Shown: in pieces, positions 34,992 through 44,047 of the stretch
Layout of the letters: each line of letters opens with the position of its first letter
Position numbering within the stretch: the stretch's first letter is position 1
NCBI RefSeq assembly: GCF_030063475.1
Contig: NZ_JASIRT010000006.1
Location: forward strand, 179,014-243,013
From: Roseomonas sp. E05
GTDB lineage: Bacteria; Pseudomonadota; Alphaproteobacteria; Acetobacterales; Acetobacteraceae
DNA: 64,000 nucleotides
Reading direction: 5' to 3'
Translations under genes and position numbers: made by a program
The notes under the pieces: generated by a model
The model's database searches: none
What the model was told of the DNA's origin: nothing
What the model saw: only the letters and a program-made list of their open reading frames with translations

Positions 34992-35567
34992 TCAGGCGGC
35001 GCCGCGCATCTCCTGCATCAGCGTGGCCACGCAGTCCTCGAAGGCGTTGAGATCCTTCCAGCGCAGGTGGTCCGGCACCTCGCGGGTGATCAGGCGGCCG
35101 CCGGCAGCGATGATGCCGCCATCGATCATCAGGTTGTCGTGCCGCCCGAAATCCTCAAGGCTCAATCCCTCGGCATCCACCCAGACGCCGTCCGGGCGTT
35201 GCCGGGCGGCGGTGCCCAGGAAATCCCGCGTGCGGTCGGCGAAGTGCCGGGTGGTGTTGGCGTAGCCGGTGATTGGCCGCCCCAGTGCCCGCATGAAACC
35301 AAGCTCATAGACCGTGCCGGCATCGGCGGAGGGGCCGCGGAAGGGCGTGAGATTGGCAATCAGCGCGTCGCTCTGGCGGATATGCGCCTCGTTGCGCAGA
35401 TAAATCTCCAGGAAACGTTCCTGCGCGGCATCCGCCGCGCTGTCGGCGATCGGGTCGGTCGGGAAGACCCCGACGGCCCCGTAGCGGGCACAGATTTCCT
35501 TCTTGGCGGCGGCGATCTCGCCGGCATTGGGCAGGAACACGTCGGGTCCGGCGAGATAGATGCGCAT
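34992..35567 (-). CDS. Nucleoside 2-deoxyribosyltransferase-like protein
   Basis: A 191-residue protein with the family start MRIYLAGPDVFLPN, the catalytic-region pattern ANLTPFRGPSADAGTVYELG (Glu in the E-L-G motif acts as nucleophile in this family) and RHDNLMIDGG near the end. These enzymes transfer deoxyribose between nucleobases or hydrolyse nucleoside-type bonds. ATG 35567 gives the standard N-terminus; upstream in-frame sequence is not family-like. A related but longer-diverged paralogue lies at 60327-60884 in a nucleoside salvage operon. Here the gene is alone, between an MFS gene and otsA, so its substrate is open. Confidence 0.8.
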   Translation of the reverse strand: MRIYLAGPDVFLPNAGEIAAAKKEICARYGAVGVFPTDPIADSAADAAQERFLEIYLRNEAHIRQSDALIANLTPFRGPSADAGTVYELGFMRALGRPITGYANTTRHFADRTRDFLGTAARQRPDGVWVDAEGLSLEDFGRHDNLMIDGGIIAAGGRLITREVPDHLRWKDLNAFEDCVATLMQEMRGAA

Positions 35568-35719
35568 GGCTTCAATTTGCACCCACGGAAAGGTGAATTC
35601 CAGAGCGTGTATGTGTCTCCGCAAAGGGACGGTGGGCAATATTCCCACAAATTTGAGCCGCGACCTGAAAGTGCCCGCAAGCTTCCCCGCGGGCTGCGCC
35701 GTGCGCCGGCGCGGGGCGG

Positions 35720-37138
35720 TCAGGCGGCCGCCCCGGCACGGGCTCCCAGGTCGCGCAGATCGGCCACGAAGCGGTCGCGCCAGCGCTCCAGGCTGTTGTG
35801 CCGCATGACCTGCAGCATGGCGGCATGGCGCTCCCGCCGTTCCTCCAGGGGCATGGCGAGCGCGCGGTCCAGCGCGGCGGCGACGGCCGCCTCGTCATGC
35901 GGGTTGACCAGCAGGGCGGCATCCAGCTCGCGCGCCGCGCCGGCGAAGCGGGAGAGCACCAGCACGCCGGGGTCCTGCGGGTCCTGCGCCGCCACATACT
36001 CCTTGGCGACGAGGTTCATGCCGTCGCGCAGCGGCGTCACCAGCCCGACCCGCGCTGCGGCATAGAGCGGCATGAGCTGGCGGCGCGGGAAGCCGCGGTT
36101 GAGGTAGCGCAGCGGCATCCAGTCCAGCTCGGCGAAGCGGCCGTTGATGCGCCCGGCCTCGCCCTCCAGCTCGCGACGGATGGCCTGATAGGCCTCGACA
36201 TCGGAGCGCGAGGGCGGCGCGATCTGGACGTATTCCACGCGCCGGTGCCAGGCGGGATGGGCGGCCAGGAAGCGTTCATAGGCGGCGAAGCGCTGGCGCA
36301 GGCCCTTGGAGTAGTCGAGCCGCTCCACGCTGATGATGAGGGAGCGGTCGCCGAGGCCGGCGCGGAGCGCCGCCATCGGCTCGGGCTCACTGACCTGCGC
36401 CTCGGCCCGCAGCGCCTCCACCTGCACGCCGATCGGGTAGACACCGGTCCGGATCCGCCGTCCATGCGCCAGCAGGATGCCGCCGGGCATTTCCTCGCCC
36501 TCGGCCTCATAGCGGATGTAGTCGACGAAGGCGCGGCGGTCGCCTTCCGTCTGGAAGCCGATGAGGTCGTATTGGCAGAGGGCGCGCACCAGCTCGGCAT
36601 GCACCGGCACGGTGGTCAGCACGGCGGGCGCTGGGAAGGGCGTGTGCAGGAACAGCCCCATGCGGTTGCGCAGCCCCGCCGCGCGCAACGATTCAGCCAG
36701 GCATAGCAGATGGTAGTCATGCGCCCAGATGACGTCGTCCGGCGCCACCAGCGCGGCGAGATGGCGGGCGAAATGCGCGTTGACGCGGCGATAGCCCTCG
36801 AACTCATTGCGCTCGAAGCGGGCAAGGCCGGTCTGGTAGTGCAGGACCGGCCAGAGCGTGCCGTTGGAGAAACCACGATAGTAGTCGTTGTAGTCGCGCT
36901 GCGTCAGGTCGGTCGTGTAGAGCGTCACCGGTCCGCTGCGGGCGACGGCGGGCGGCAGGCCGGGCGGCAGCGTGTCGGGCGGCACCAGCGCGTCCGGCAC
37001 CGTCTGGCCGGACCAGCCGAACCAAAGCCCGCCGCTGTGGCGCAGCGCGTCCATCACGCCGGCCGCGAGGCCGCCGGCGGTCGGCTCGCCCTCGGTGATG
37101 GGAGCGACGCGGTTGGAGACCACGACCAGTCGCGACAT
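35720..37138 (-). CDS. otsA: Trehalose-6-phosphate synthase
   Basis: The 472-residue protein is a GT20 retaining glycosyltransferase that joins UDP-glucose and glucose-6-phosphate into trehalose-6-phosphate, an osmoprotectant precursor. Family landmarks are VVSNRVAP at the N-terminus, the GG(L)AAGV loop, WAHDYHLL (substrate-site His-Asp-Tyr), SVERLDYSKGL (Arg and Lys for phosphate and UDP binding) and the late RDGMNLVAKEYVA motif with Asp-Gly-Met-Asn. Full length. No phosphatase gene (otsB) is next to it; it must be elsewhere or another phosphatase acts. The ABC exporter gene ends only 15 bases upstream, so the two are probably one transcript. Confidence 0.94.
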   Translation of the reverse strand: MSRLVVVSNRVAPITEGEPTAGGLAAGVMDALRHSGGLWFGWSGQTVPDALVPPDTLPPGLPPAVARSGPVTLYTTDLTQRDYNDYYRGFSNGTLWPVLHYQTGLARFERNEFEGYRRVNAHFARHLAALVAPDDVIWAHDYHLLCLAESLRAAGLRNRMGLFLHTPFPAPAVLTTVPVHAELVRALCQYDLIGFQTEGDRRAFVDYIRYEAEGEEMPGGILLAHGRRIRTGVYPIGVQVEALRAEAQVSEPEPMAALRAGLGDRSLIISVERLDYSKGLRQRFAAYERFLAAHPAWHRRVEYVQIAPPSRSDVEAYQAIRRELEGEAGRINGRFAELDWMPLRYLNRGFPRRQLMPLYAAARVGLVTPLRDGMNLVAKEYVAAQDPQDPGVLVLSRFAGAARELDAALLVNPHDEAAVAAALDRALAMPLEERRERHAAMLQVMRHNSLERWRDRFVADLRDLGARAGAAA

Positions 37139-37153
37139 GCGCGCCGTTCCTCT

Positions 37154-38929
37154 TCAGGCCGCCTCCGGCAGCTCCGGCAGGGCGCCGGCCTGCTGCTGGC
37201 GCAGCAATTCCCGATAGGGGCCGAGGCGGCTGGCCAGTTCGGCAGGCGCGCCATCCTCGACAATCCGGCCCTGATTCATGACGATGATTCTGTCGAAATT
37301 TTGCAGCGTCGAAAGGCGGTGCGCGATCGCAATGACGGTGCGGCCGCGCATCAGCCGGTCCAGCGCCGCCTGGATGGCGCGCTCGCTCTCGCTGTCGAGC
37401 GCCGAGGTCGCCTCGTCGAGCAGGAGAATCGGCGCGTCCTTCAGCAGCGCGCGGGCAATGGCGAGGCGCTGCCGCTGCCCGCCCGAGAGCTTCACGCCGC
37501 GGTTGCCCACGAGGGTATCGAAGCCCTCCGGCAGCGCCTCGATGAAGCCGCGGCACTGCGCCATCTCGGCGGCGCGCAGCACCTCCTCGTCGGTGGCCTC
37601 GGGGCGGCCGTAGCGGATGTTCTCCAGCACGGAGCGGTGGAACAGGGCGGTGTCCTGCGGCACCACCGCCAGGGCCTCGTGCAGGCTGTCGGGCGTGACG
37701 TCGCGGAGATCCTGCCCATCCACCAGCACGCGGCCCGAATCGGGGTCGTGGAACCGCTGCAGCAGCGCCAGCACGGTGGACTTGCCGGCCCCCGAAAAGC
37801 CGACCAGCCCGACGCGCTGCCCCGGCTCCACGGTGAGGTCGAAGCCGTCCAGAAGTGAAGGCCGGCCGGGGTAGGCGAATCGCACCGCCTCGAACCGCAC
37901 CGTGCCAGCGCCTGGGCGAAGGGGAAAGGCGCCGGGGCGGGCCTCCAGCGCATGCGGCACCAGCAGCGCGCCAAGCGCCTCCTCCAGCCGCGCCATCTGC
38001 TGGGTCAGCTCCACCAGCGCCACCGCGATGTCCCGCGTGCCGTGCAGGACGGTGAGGGAGAGGGTGGCGAGCAGCGCCACGTCTCCCACGGAGGCCTGGC
38101 CGTGCCGCCAGAGGCCGAGGCCGGCGGCGAGGGTGCCGCCGGTCAGCAGCACCGTCAGCACGGCGTGGATGAGGCGCAGCTTCTCCATGTAGTAGAGGCT
38201 GCGGCGATGGGCGGCGATCTCGGCCTGCACCGCGCCGCCGATGCGCTGCTGCTCGCGCAGCGTGGCGCCGAAGGCCCGAACCACCGGGATGTTGCTGACC
38301 ACATCCACCAGCTCGCCATCCACCGTGGCGGCAAGGCTGGCATGGGTGCGGTGCAGCGCGGTGCCGCGGCGGGCCAGGCGGTGCATCACCAGCCCGATGC
38401 CGAGCGCCAGCACCGCCAGCGCGGCAGCGAGACCCGGATGGATGGCGCCGGTGAACAGGATCGCGCTGAGCACCGCGGCGGCCGGCGGCACGACGCCCCA
38501 GGCCAGCGTGTTCTCCGCCGAGAAGGCCGCCTGGGCGGTCGAGGAGACGCGCGCCGCCAGCGCGCCGGGCAGGCGGTCGGCGAAGTAGCCGGGGCTGTGC
38601 CCGGCCAGGTGGGCGAAGAGGTCACGGCGGATGTCGCCGCCGACGGCGGTGAAAGAATGCGTCGCCGCCCAGCCGCCGACGCGCCAGAGCAGGTTGTCCG
38701 CCGCGATGAGGGCGCAGAGCAGGAAGAAGGCGCTCCAGACGCCCGTCGCCGCCTCGGGGCCCCGGGCGATGATGTCGATCAGGTGCTTGAGGCCGTACTG
38801 CGCGGAGACGGCGCAGGCCACGGCCGCCAGCACGGCGCCAAAGACCAGCGCGTGCCCGGCCTTGTGATGCGAGGCATAGTTCAGCAGGTAGCGGAGCGGG
38901 GAGCTCGTTGGCGCGCGGGGTGCAGTCAC
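37154..38929 (-). CDS. ABC exporter, fused membrane and ATPase domains
   Basis: A 591-residue half-transporter of the MsbA/multidrug type that works as a dimer. Residues ~20-320 carry six membrane helices. The nucleotide-binding domain (from ~345) has Walker A GFSGAGKST, signature LSGGQRQRLAIA, Walker B ILLLDEATSALD and H-loop AHRLST. It starts at GTG 38929 and ends 15 bases before otsA. The substrate is not evident; the pairing with trehalose synthesis may be only positional. Distinct from the second exporter at 50713, with low similarity in the membrane half. Confidence 0.88.
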   Translation of the reverse strand: MTAPRAPTSSPLRYLLNYASHHKAGHALVFGAVLAAVACAVSAQYGLKHLIDIIARGPEAATGVWSAFFLLCALIAADNLLWRVGGWAATHSFTAVGGDIRRDLFAHLAGHSPGYFADRLPGALAARVSSTAQAAFSAENTLAWGVVPPAAAVLSAILFTGAIHPGLAAALAVLALGIGLVMHRLARRGTALHRTHASLAATVDGELVDVVSNIPVVRAFGATLREQQRIGGAVQAEIAAHRRSLYYMEKLRLIHAVLTVLLTGGTLAAGLGLWRHGQASVGDVALLATLSLTVLHGTRDIAVALVELTQQMARLEEALGALLVPHALEARPGAFPLRPGAGTVRFEAVRFAYPGRPSLLDGFDLTVEPGQRVGLVGFSGAGKSTVLALLQRFHDPDSGRVLVDGQDLRDVTPDSLHEALAVVPQDTALFHRSVLENIRYGRPEATDEEVLRAAEMAQCRGFIEALPEGFDTLVGNRGVKLSGGQRQRLAIARALLKDAPILLLDEATSALDSESERAIQAALDRLMRGRTVIAIAHRLSTLQNFDRIIVMNQGRIVEDGAPAELASRLGPYRELLRQQQAGALPELPEAA

Positions 38930-39060
38930 GGCAGCCTACATTTCGCCATATTCAATTTGTATGTTCATCATAGATACAGGCGGGCCTGAATACGATCAAG
39001 TTCCTGCCGGCCTGCCTCAAGTAAAACTTCCGGCCTGCCGGGAAAAAGGGGTCGCATTTC

Positions 39061-40119
39061 ATGCGCATTGCGCAAATCTCGCCGCTCTTCGAGGCGGTTC
39101 CGCCGAAGCTGTACGGCGGTACCGAACGGGTCGTCTCGTCGCTGACCGAGGAGCTGGTCGCGATGGGCCATGAGGTGACGCTCTTCGCCAGCGGCGATTC
39201 CGTCACCGCGGCGAAGCTGGCCGCCATGCGCGAGCAGGCGCTGCGCCTCGACCCCAGCGTGAAGGACTGGGTGGCGCACTACATGAAGATGGTCGAGCAG
39301 ATCGCGCAGCGCGCGGACGAGTTCGACGTGATCCACTCCCATATCGACTATTTCCCGCTCGGCCTGCTGGACCGGCAGCACACGCCGTTCCTCACCACCC
39401 TGCATGGTCGGCTCGACCTGCCGGAATTCAAGATGATCTACGAGACCTACGGGCACACGCCCTTCGTCTCGATCTCCGATCACCAGCGCCTGCCCATCCC
39501 GCGCCTGAACTGGGTGCGCACCGTGCTGCACGGCATGCCGAAGGACCGGCTGACGCCGCAGGACGTGGAGCAGAAATACTTCGCCTTCCTCGGCCGCGTC
39601 TCGCCGGAGAAGGGGTTGGACAAGGCCATCCGCATCGCCGCCCGCGCCGGGGTGAAGCTGAAGGTCGCCGCCAAGATCGACGTCGCCGACCGTGCCTATT
39701 ATGAGCGCGAGATCGCACCGCTGATGGCGCAGGGTCATGTCGAGTACATCGGCGAGATCAACGACGACCAGAAGCCGGAGTTCCTCTCGGGCGCCCATGC
39801 GCTGCTCTTCCCGATCGACTGGCCGGAGCCCTTCGGCCTGGTGATGATCGAGGCGATGGCCTGCGGCACGCCGGTGATCGCCTTCCGGCGCGGCTCCGTG
39901 CCCGAGGTGATGGAGGACGGGCTGACCGGCTTCATCGTCGAGAACGAGGACGAGGCGGTGGCCGCGATCGGGCGCATCCCTAGCCTGGACCGCGGCAAGG
40001 TGCGCGCCCGCTTCGAGCAGCGCTTCACCGCCCGCCGCATGGCGGAGGACTATGTCTCCGTCTATGAGGAGCTGATCGCCGCCCGCCGGGCGCCGCGCCT
40101 GCGCGCCATCGGCGACTGA
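39061..40119 (+). CDS. GT4-family glycosyltransferase
   Basis: The 352-residue protein has a GT-B fold of family 4. The N-terminal domain has MRIAQISPLFEAVPPKLYGG with the glycine loop after the first strand. The C-terminal domain has FLGRVSPEKGLDKAIRIA and the nucleotide-sugar signature PIDWPEPFGLVMIEAMACGTPVIA split over two segments, with the E-x7-E glutamates of GT4. The acceptor is unknown. It is divergent from the ABC exporter/otsA pair across 131 bases. No membrane anchor. Comparable stand-alone GT4 proteins are common beside stress and polysaccharide genes. Confidence 0.88.
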   Translation: MRIAQISPLFEAVPPKLYGGTERVVSSLTEELVAMGHEVTLFASGDSVTAAKLAAMREQALRLDPSVKDWVAHYMKMVEQIAQRADEFDVIHSHIDYFPLGLLDRQHTPFLTTLHGRLDLPEFKMIYETYGHTPFVSISDHQRLPIPRLNWVRTVLHGMPKDRLTPQDVEQKYFAFLGRVSPEKGLDKAIRIAARAGVKLKVAAKIDVADRAYYEREIAPLMAQGHVEYIGEINDDQKPEFLSGAHALLFPIDWPEPFGLVMIEAMACGTPVIAFRRGSVPEVMEDGLTGFIVENEDEAVAAIGRIPSLDRGKVRARFEQRFTARRMAEDYVSVYEELIAARRAPRLRAIGD

Positions 40120-40124
40120 TCTTC

Positions 40125-40166
40125 GGAGGGGGGCAGGGGAGGCCTGCTCCCCTCCGCCCCCCCCCC
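40125..40166. terminator. Bidirectional hairpin between convergent genes
   Basis: A G-rich arm (GGGGGGCAGGGGAG) and a C-rich arm (CTCCCCTCCGCCCCCC) pair with a small bulge. The hairpin sits in the 55-base gap between the glycosyltransferase stop and the hflX stop, and a run of ten C follows. It lacks a T-run, so its strength as a terminator is uncertain. Confidence 0.5.
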
Positions 40167-40174
40167 GCGCGGAC

Positions 40175-41482
40175 TCAGTGCGGGGAATGCGCCTGCTGCT
40201 CGAAACGCGCGCGGTCCTGCGGCCGCAACCGGACCGTGACATGGATGGCTTTGTCTCCATCCTGCCGGCCGACGATCTCGCCGTGTTCATAGAGCCAGGC
40301 CAGTTGCGCGCCATCCGAGGTGGGGATGTCGTAGCCCACCGTCACCATGCCTTCGGCGAGGCGGGTGTCGATGGCGGCCTTGAGCTCGGGCAGCCCTTCG
40401 CCGGTCAGGGCGGAGACGGCGACCATGCCGGGGCGGAGGGAAACCTCGCCGGTGCCGCCAAGCAGATCGGCCTTGTTCATCACCTCGATCGTCCGGCTGG
40501 ACCAGTCCGGATCGAGCGTCCCTTCCTTTGCCATGCTGTCGAGCACCGCCACGACATCCTCGCGTTGCGCGGCCGTGTCAGGGTGCGCGGCATCGCGCAC
40601 ATGCAGGATGACATCCGCCGCCGCCACCTCTTCCAGCGTGGCGCGGAACGAGGCGACCAGCTCCGTGGGCAGTTCGCTGATGAAGCCCACCGTATCGGAG
40701 AGGATCACGTTGCGGCCGGAGGGCAGGGTCAGGCCGCGCAGGGTCGGATCGAGCGTGGCGAAGAGCTGGTTCTCCGCGAAGACCCCGGCTCCCGTCAGCT
40801 TGTTGAACAGCGTGGACTTGCCGGCATTCGTGTAGCCCACCAGCGCCACGACCGGGAAGGGGACCCGGCGCCGCGCCTCGCGGTGAAGGCCGCGGGTCCG
40901 GCGGACCTCCTCCAGATCCTGCTTCAGGCGGGCGATCCGCTCCCCGATCAGGCGCCGGTCGGATTCGATCTGCGTCTCGCCGGGGCCGCCCAGGAAGCCG
41001 AAGCCGCCGCGCTGGCGGCCAAGATGGGTCCAGGAGCGCACCAGGCGGCTGCGCTGATACTGGAGATGCGCCATCTCCACCTGCAGCGCCCCTTCCCGGG
41101 TGCGCGCCCGCTCGCCGAAGATGTCCAGGATCAGCCCGGTGCGGTCGATGACCTTGCAGCCCCATTCGCGCTCAAGGTTGCGCTGCTGCACGGGGGTGAG
41201 CTTCGCATCCACCACCGCCAGCGCGGCGGCCTGCCCGCTGATGACCTCCTTGAGGCTGGCGATCTGGCCCTGGCCCAGCAGGGTCGCGGGCCGGTGGGTG
41301 CGCAATGGAAGCGTGGCCGTGTGCACGACCTCGAGGCCGATGGATCTGGCGAGTTCGACCACCTCCGCCAGGCGCGCTTCGGCGCTTCTGGCCAGATGAT
41401 CGGCGCCAGCCTCCCAGGGCAGGATGATCGCCGTGCGGGTCCTCTCGGGAGCGGTGTCGGAAGGAGCGCGAGTGTCGGTCAT
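40175..41482 (-). CDS. hflX: Ribosome-associated GTPase HflX
   Basis: A 435-residue GTPase that binds the 50S subunit and splits stalled ribosomes. The N-terminal HflX domain includes HRPATLLGQGQI and the linker GGFGFLGGPGETQ. The G domain has G1 GYTNAGKSTLFN, G3 DTVGFI and G4 NKAD. ATG 41482 gives the usual short N-terminus (MTDTRAPSD) and is preceded by GAGG; the longer frame upstream is not conserved-looking. In other alphaproteobacteria hflX often follows hfq; no hfq is seen here. Its start region faces the DUF4267 gene on the other strand. Confidence 0.94.
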   Translation of the reverse strand: MTDTRAPSDTAPERTRTAIILPWEAGADHLARSAEARLAEVVELARSIGLEVVHTATLPLRTHRPATLLGQGQIASLKEVISGQAAALAVVDAKLTPVQQRNLEREWGCKVIDRTGLILDIFGERARTREGALQVEMAHLQYQRSRLVRSWTHLGRQRGGFGFLGGPGETQIESDRRLIGERIARLKQDLEEVRRTRGLHREARRRVPFPVVALVGYTNAGKSTLFNKLTGAGVFAENQLFATLDPTLRGLTLPSGRNVILSDTVGFISELPTELVASFRATLEEVAAADVILHVRDAAHPDTAAQREDVVAVLDSMAKEGTLDPDWSSRTIEVMNKADLLGGTGEVSLRPGMVAVSALTGEGLPELKAAIDTRLAEGMVTVGYDIPTSDGAQLAWLYEHGEIVGRQDGDKAIHVTVRLRPQDRARFEQQAHSPH

Positions 41483-41579
41483 GGCGGCCTCAATCCTGCG
41501 GGAAGGGGTAACGCAGGAGTGGTCCAGGCGTTTGACCAACTTCCTGCGGCACGAGGCACGAATCTTGGCTCCTCAACCG

Positions 41580-41963
41580 GTGGAACATGTTGCGAGGCTT
41601 TGGCCGGCCCTGGGATTGGCGGCGGCCTTCATCGTGCTCGGGGCGGTTTTCATTGGCCTTCCCGACCTCGGCGCGGCGGTTTTCGGGCTTGCGGCGCCGG
41701 CCGGGGAGGCCAGGGGCTTCCTGTCGGCCATCGGCATCAGGGACCTGGCGCTTGGCGTCTATATTGCCTCGCTCGCGATCTTCGCCGGGCGGCGCGCCGT
41801 GGCGGTCCTGCTGACGGCGACGCTGATGATCCCGGCGGGAGACGTGATCCTGCTTTCGCTGGTCAGCGGGTCAGCCTCGGCCTGGCACTTCGCGCTGCAT
41901 GGCCTGAGCGCCGCCGTGATCGGTCTCGTCGCCCTCAGCCTGCTTCGCCGGGGCGCGGCCTGA
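41580..41963 (+). CDS. DUF4267-like membrane protein
   Basis: A 127-residue (from GTG 41580) inner-membrane protein with four hydrophobic helices: LGLAAAFIVLGAVF, RDLALGVYIASLAI, AVAVLLTATLMIPAGD and LSAAVIGLVALSLL. The RDLALG and IPAGD pattern and overall length fit DUF4267 as I know it, a family of unknown function. The open frame continues upstream into the hflX start region, where ATG 41481 is an alternative start. I prefer the GTG because the extra 33 residues are polar and not family-like, but the ribosome binding site is weak for both. Confidence 0.65.
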   Translation: MEHVARLWPALGLAAAFIVLGAVFIGLPDLGAAVFGLAAPAGEARGFLSAIGIRDLALGVYIASLAIFAGRRAVAVLLTATLMIPAGDVILLSLVSGSASAWHFALHGLSAAVIGLVALSLLRRGAA

Positions 41964-41978
41964 GTTCGCCCGGCGGGT

Positions 41979-42626
41979 TCAGTCCGGCTTCCCGGCCTTG
42001 CGCGCCTGCCACTGGCTCCAGGTGATGCGGGGGATGTCCACCCGGTCCGTGGTGCGGGCGTACCAGCCGCGGCCATGCATGCGGCCGACCAGTCCCAGTC
42101 GGGGCGCGTCGATGTAGAGCCTGGCGGGATCGGCGACGCAGTCGTCCCGCACCTCCATCGCCAGCACCCGGCCGAGCACCAGCGTGTTGCCGCCGAGCGG
42201 CACAAGCTGGAAGGTCTCGCATTCCATCGCCACCGGGCTCTCGGCGATTCGCGGCGGCCGCACCATGCGGCTCGGCACCGGGGTCAGCCCGGCCTCCGCC
42301 AGCTCGTCCACCTCCGGCGGCATGTCGATGGCGGTGATGTTCATCGCCTCGGCCGTCGCCTCCGAGACCAGGCAGACGACGAACTGTCCGGTGGCCTTGA
42401 TGTTGGCCAGCGTGTCCTTCTCGCCCGGGCCGCGCGGCGAGCCGCCGATGCTGACGCCGACCACCGCCGGATCGCTGGAGAAGGCGTTGAAAAAGGAGAA
42501 GGGCGCGGCGTTGACAACCCCCGCCGCATCCTGCGTCACCACCCAGGCGATCGGCCGCGGCACGACGGTCGAGGTCAGCAGCTTGTAGCGCTCGGCGACG
42601 CTCAGCTTGTCGAAGTCGAATTGCAT
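41979..42626 (-). CDS. Flavin reductase family protein
   Basis: A 215-residue FMN-binding split-barrel protein of the NADH:flavin reductase type. The family pattern is clear: RYKLLTSTVVPRPIAWV near the start, NAAPFSFFNAFSSDP in the flavin pocket, and GEKDTLANIKATGQFVV. These enzymes supply reduced FMN to monooxygenases or act as quinone reductases. ATG 42626 gives the standard N-terminus (MQFDFDKLS); the longer open frame upstream is an artefact. No monooxygenase gene is next to it; the MFS gene 42700 follows on the same strand across 73 bases. Confidence 0.85.
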   Translation of the reverse strand: MQFDFDKLSVAERYKLLTSTVVPRPIAWVVTQDAAGVVNAAPFSFFNAFSSDPAVVGVSIGGSPRGPGEKDTLANIKATGQFVVCLVSEATAEAMNITAIDMPPEVDELAEAGLTPVPSRMVRPPRIAESPVAMECETFQLVPLGGNTLVLGRVLAMEVRDDCVADPARLYIDAPRLGLVGRMHGRGWYARTTDRVDIPRITWSQWQARKAGKPD

Positions 42627-42699
42627 GGGCCTGTGCTTCTCTCCCTGAGGGCGGCGCATGGTGGGTGGGACGCGCCGCCCTGTCCAGCAGTGGGGCGGC

Positions 42700-43974
42700 T
42701 CAGGCGAGAGCGGGCGCGGGGACCGCCGCGCCGCGTCGGATGGCCAGCGAGAGCCCCGCCGCCACCAGTCCGGTCGCCCCGGCCAGGATGAACATGCCGA
42801 GGTAGTCGCCCTGGGTGTCGCGCAGCACGCCGCCGAGAAAGGCCGCGCTGGCGGCACCGACCTGATGGCCGGCAGCCACCCAGCCGAAGATCACCGGCGC
42901 GTCGCGCTCGCCGAAGGCCTCGGTGGCCAGCCGCAGGGTGGGCGGCACGGTGGCGATCCAGTCCAGCCCGTAGAACACCGCGAAGAGGCTGAGACTGTAG
43001 AGCGAGAAGTCGGAATAGGGCAGGTAGATCAGCGAGAGGCCGCGCAGGCCGTAATAGACGAACAGCAGCTTGCGGGGATCGAAGCGGTCGGTGAGCCAGC
43101 CGGAGAGGGTGGTGCCGACGAGGTCGAAGACGCCCATCAGCGCCAGCAGCCCGGCGGCGCGCACCTCCGGGATGCCCATGTCGCCGCAGAGCGCGATGAG
43201 ATGGGTGCCGACCAGCCCGTTGGTGGTGAAGCCGCAGATCCAGAAGGTGGCGAAGAGATACCAGAAGGTGCGGGTGCGCGAGGCGCGCTTCAGGCTGCCG
43301 AAGGCGGCGGCAAGCAGGCCGGCGGCCGGCTGCTGCGGCGGCTCGGTGCCGGGCGCGGCGCCATAGGGCACGAGTCCCACCGAGGCTGGCCGCTCCGGCA
43401 CCAGCCACCAGACCAGCGGGATCACCGCCGCCGTGGCGGCGGAGACCGTCAGCACCACCGGGCGCCAGCCGCCGGCTTCCGCCAGCGCCGCCAGCAGCGG
43501 CAGGAAGACCAGGGTGCCGGTTGCCGTGCTGGCGGTCAGCAGGCCCATCATCAGGCCCCGGTTCTTGACGAACCAGCGGTTCACCACCGTGGCGCCCAGC
43601 ACCAGCGCCACGGCCCCGGAGCCGATGCCGGAGAGCACGCCCCAGCTCAGCACCAGCTGCCAGGTCTCGCTCATGAAGGCGCTGGCGCCGGTGGAGGCGG
43701 ACATCAGCGCCAGGGCGCCGAGCACCGTGCGGCGCAGGCCGAAGCTCGCCATCAGCGCCGCCGCGAAGGGGCCCACCAGGCCATAGAGGAAGATGCCCAG
43801 CCCCGCCGAGAAGGCGGTGGTGCTGCGGCTCCAGCCGAAGGCCTCCTCCAGCGGCAGGATCAGCACGCCGGGCGTCGAGCGCAGCCCGGCCGAGGCCAGC
43901 AGCGTCACGAAGATCACCGCGACGACGACGAAGGCGTAATTCTGGCCAAGGGGCCGGCGGATGCCTATGTTCAT
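42700..43974 (-). CDS. MFS transporter (OFA/monocarboxylate-like)
   Basis: A 424-residue, 12-helix major facilitator. Features include the N-terminal segment ending in FVVVAVIFVTLL, the loop after helix 2-3 (ASFGLRRTVLG) and the second-half counterpart WLTDRFDPRKLL. The domain layout resembles oxalate/formate or monocarboxylate carriers, but the substrate cannot be read. ATG 43974 is chosen because the inverted repeat of the presumed operator lies immediately upstream. It is divergent from a TetR regulator with a shared 73-base control region, so the regulator very probably represses it until its ligand, likely the transported compound, is present. Confidence 0.82.
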   Translation of the reverse strand: MNIGIRRPLGQNYAFVVVAVIFVTLLASAGLRSTPGVLILPLEEAFGWSRSTTAFSAGLGIFLYGLVGPFAAALMASFGLRRTVLGALALMSASTGASAFMSETWQLVLSWGVLSGIGSGAVALVLGATVVNRWFVKNRGLMMGLLTASTATGTLVFLPLLAALAEAGGWRPVVLTVSAATAAVIPLVWWLVPERPASVGLVPYGAAPGTEPPQQPAAGLLAAAFGSLKRASRTRTFWYLFATFWICGFTTNGLVGTHLIALCGDMGIPEVRAAGLLALMGVFDLVGTTLSGWLTDRFDPRKLLFVYYGLRGLSLIYLPYSDFSLYSLSLFAVFYGLDWIATVPPTLRLATEAFGERDAPVIFGWVAAGHQVGAASAAFLGGVLRDTQGDYLGMFILAGATGLVAAGLSLAIRRGAAVPAPALA

Positions 43975-43977
43975 GTG

Positions 43978-44019
43978 ACTGACCGGTACGTTTCGGCAGG
44001 ATGGTACGTACCGGTCAGT
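43978..44019. promoter_or_regulatory. TetR-type operator between MFS and tetR genes
   Basis: The arms ACTGACCGGTACG (43978-43990) and CGTACCGGTCAGT (44007-44019) are a perfect 13-base inverted repeat with a 16-base spacer, each containing the self-complementary ACCGGT. It fills the gap between the divergent start codons (43974 and 44048), as expected for a TetR-family operator that controls both genes. Confidence 0.8.
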
Positions 44020-44047
44020 AACATCGTCAAGGACCCTTTTGCCGGAT

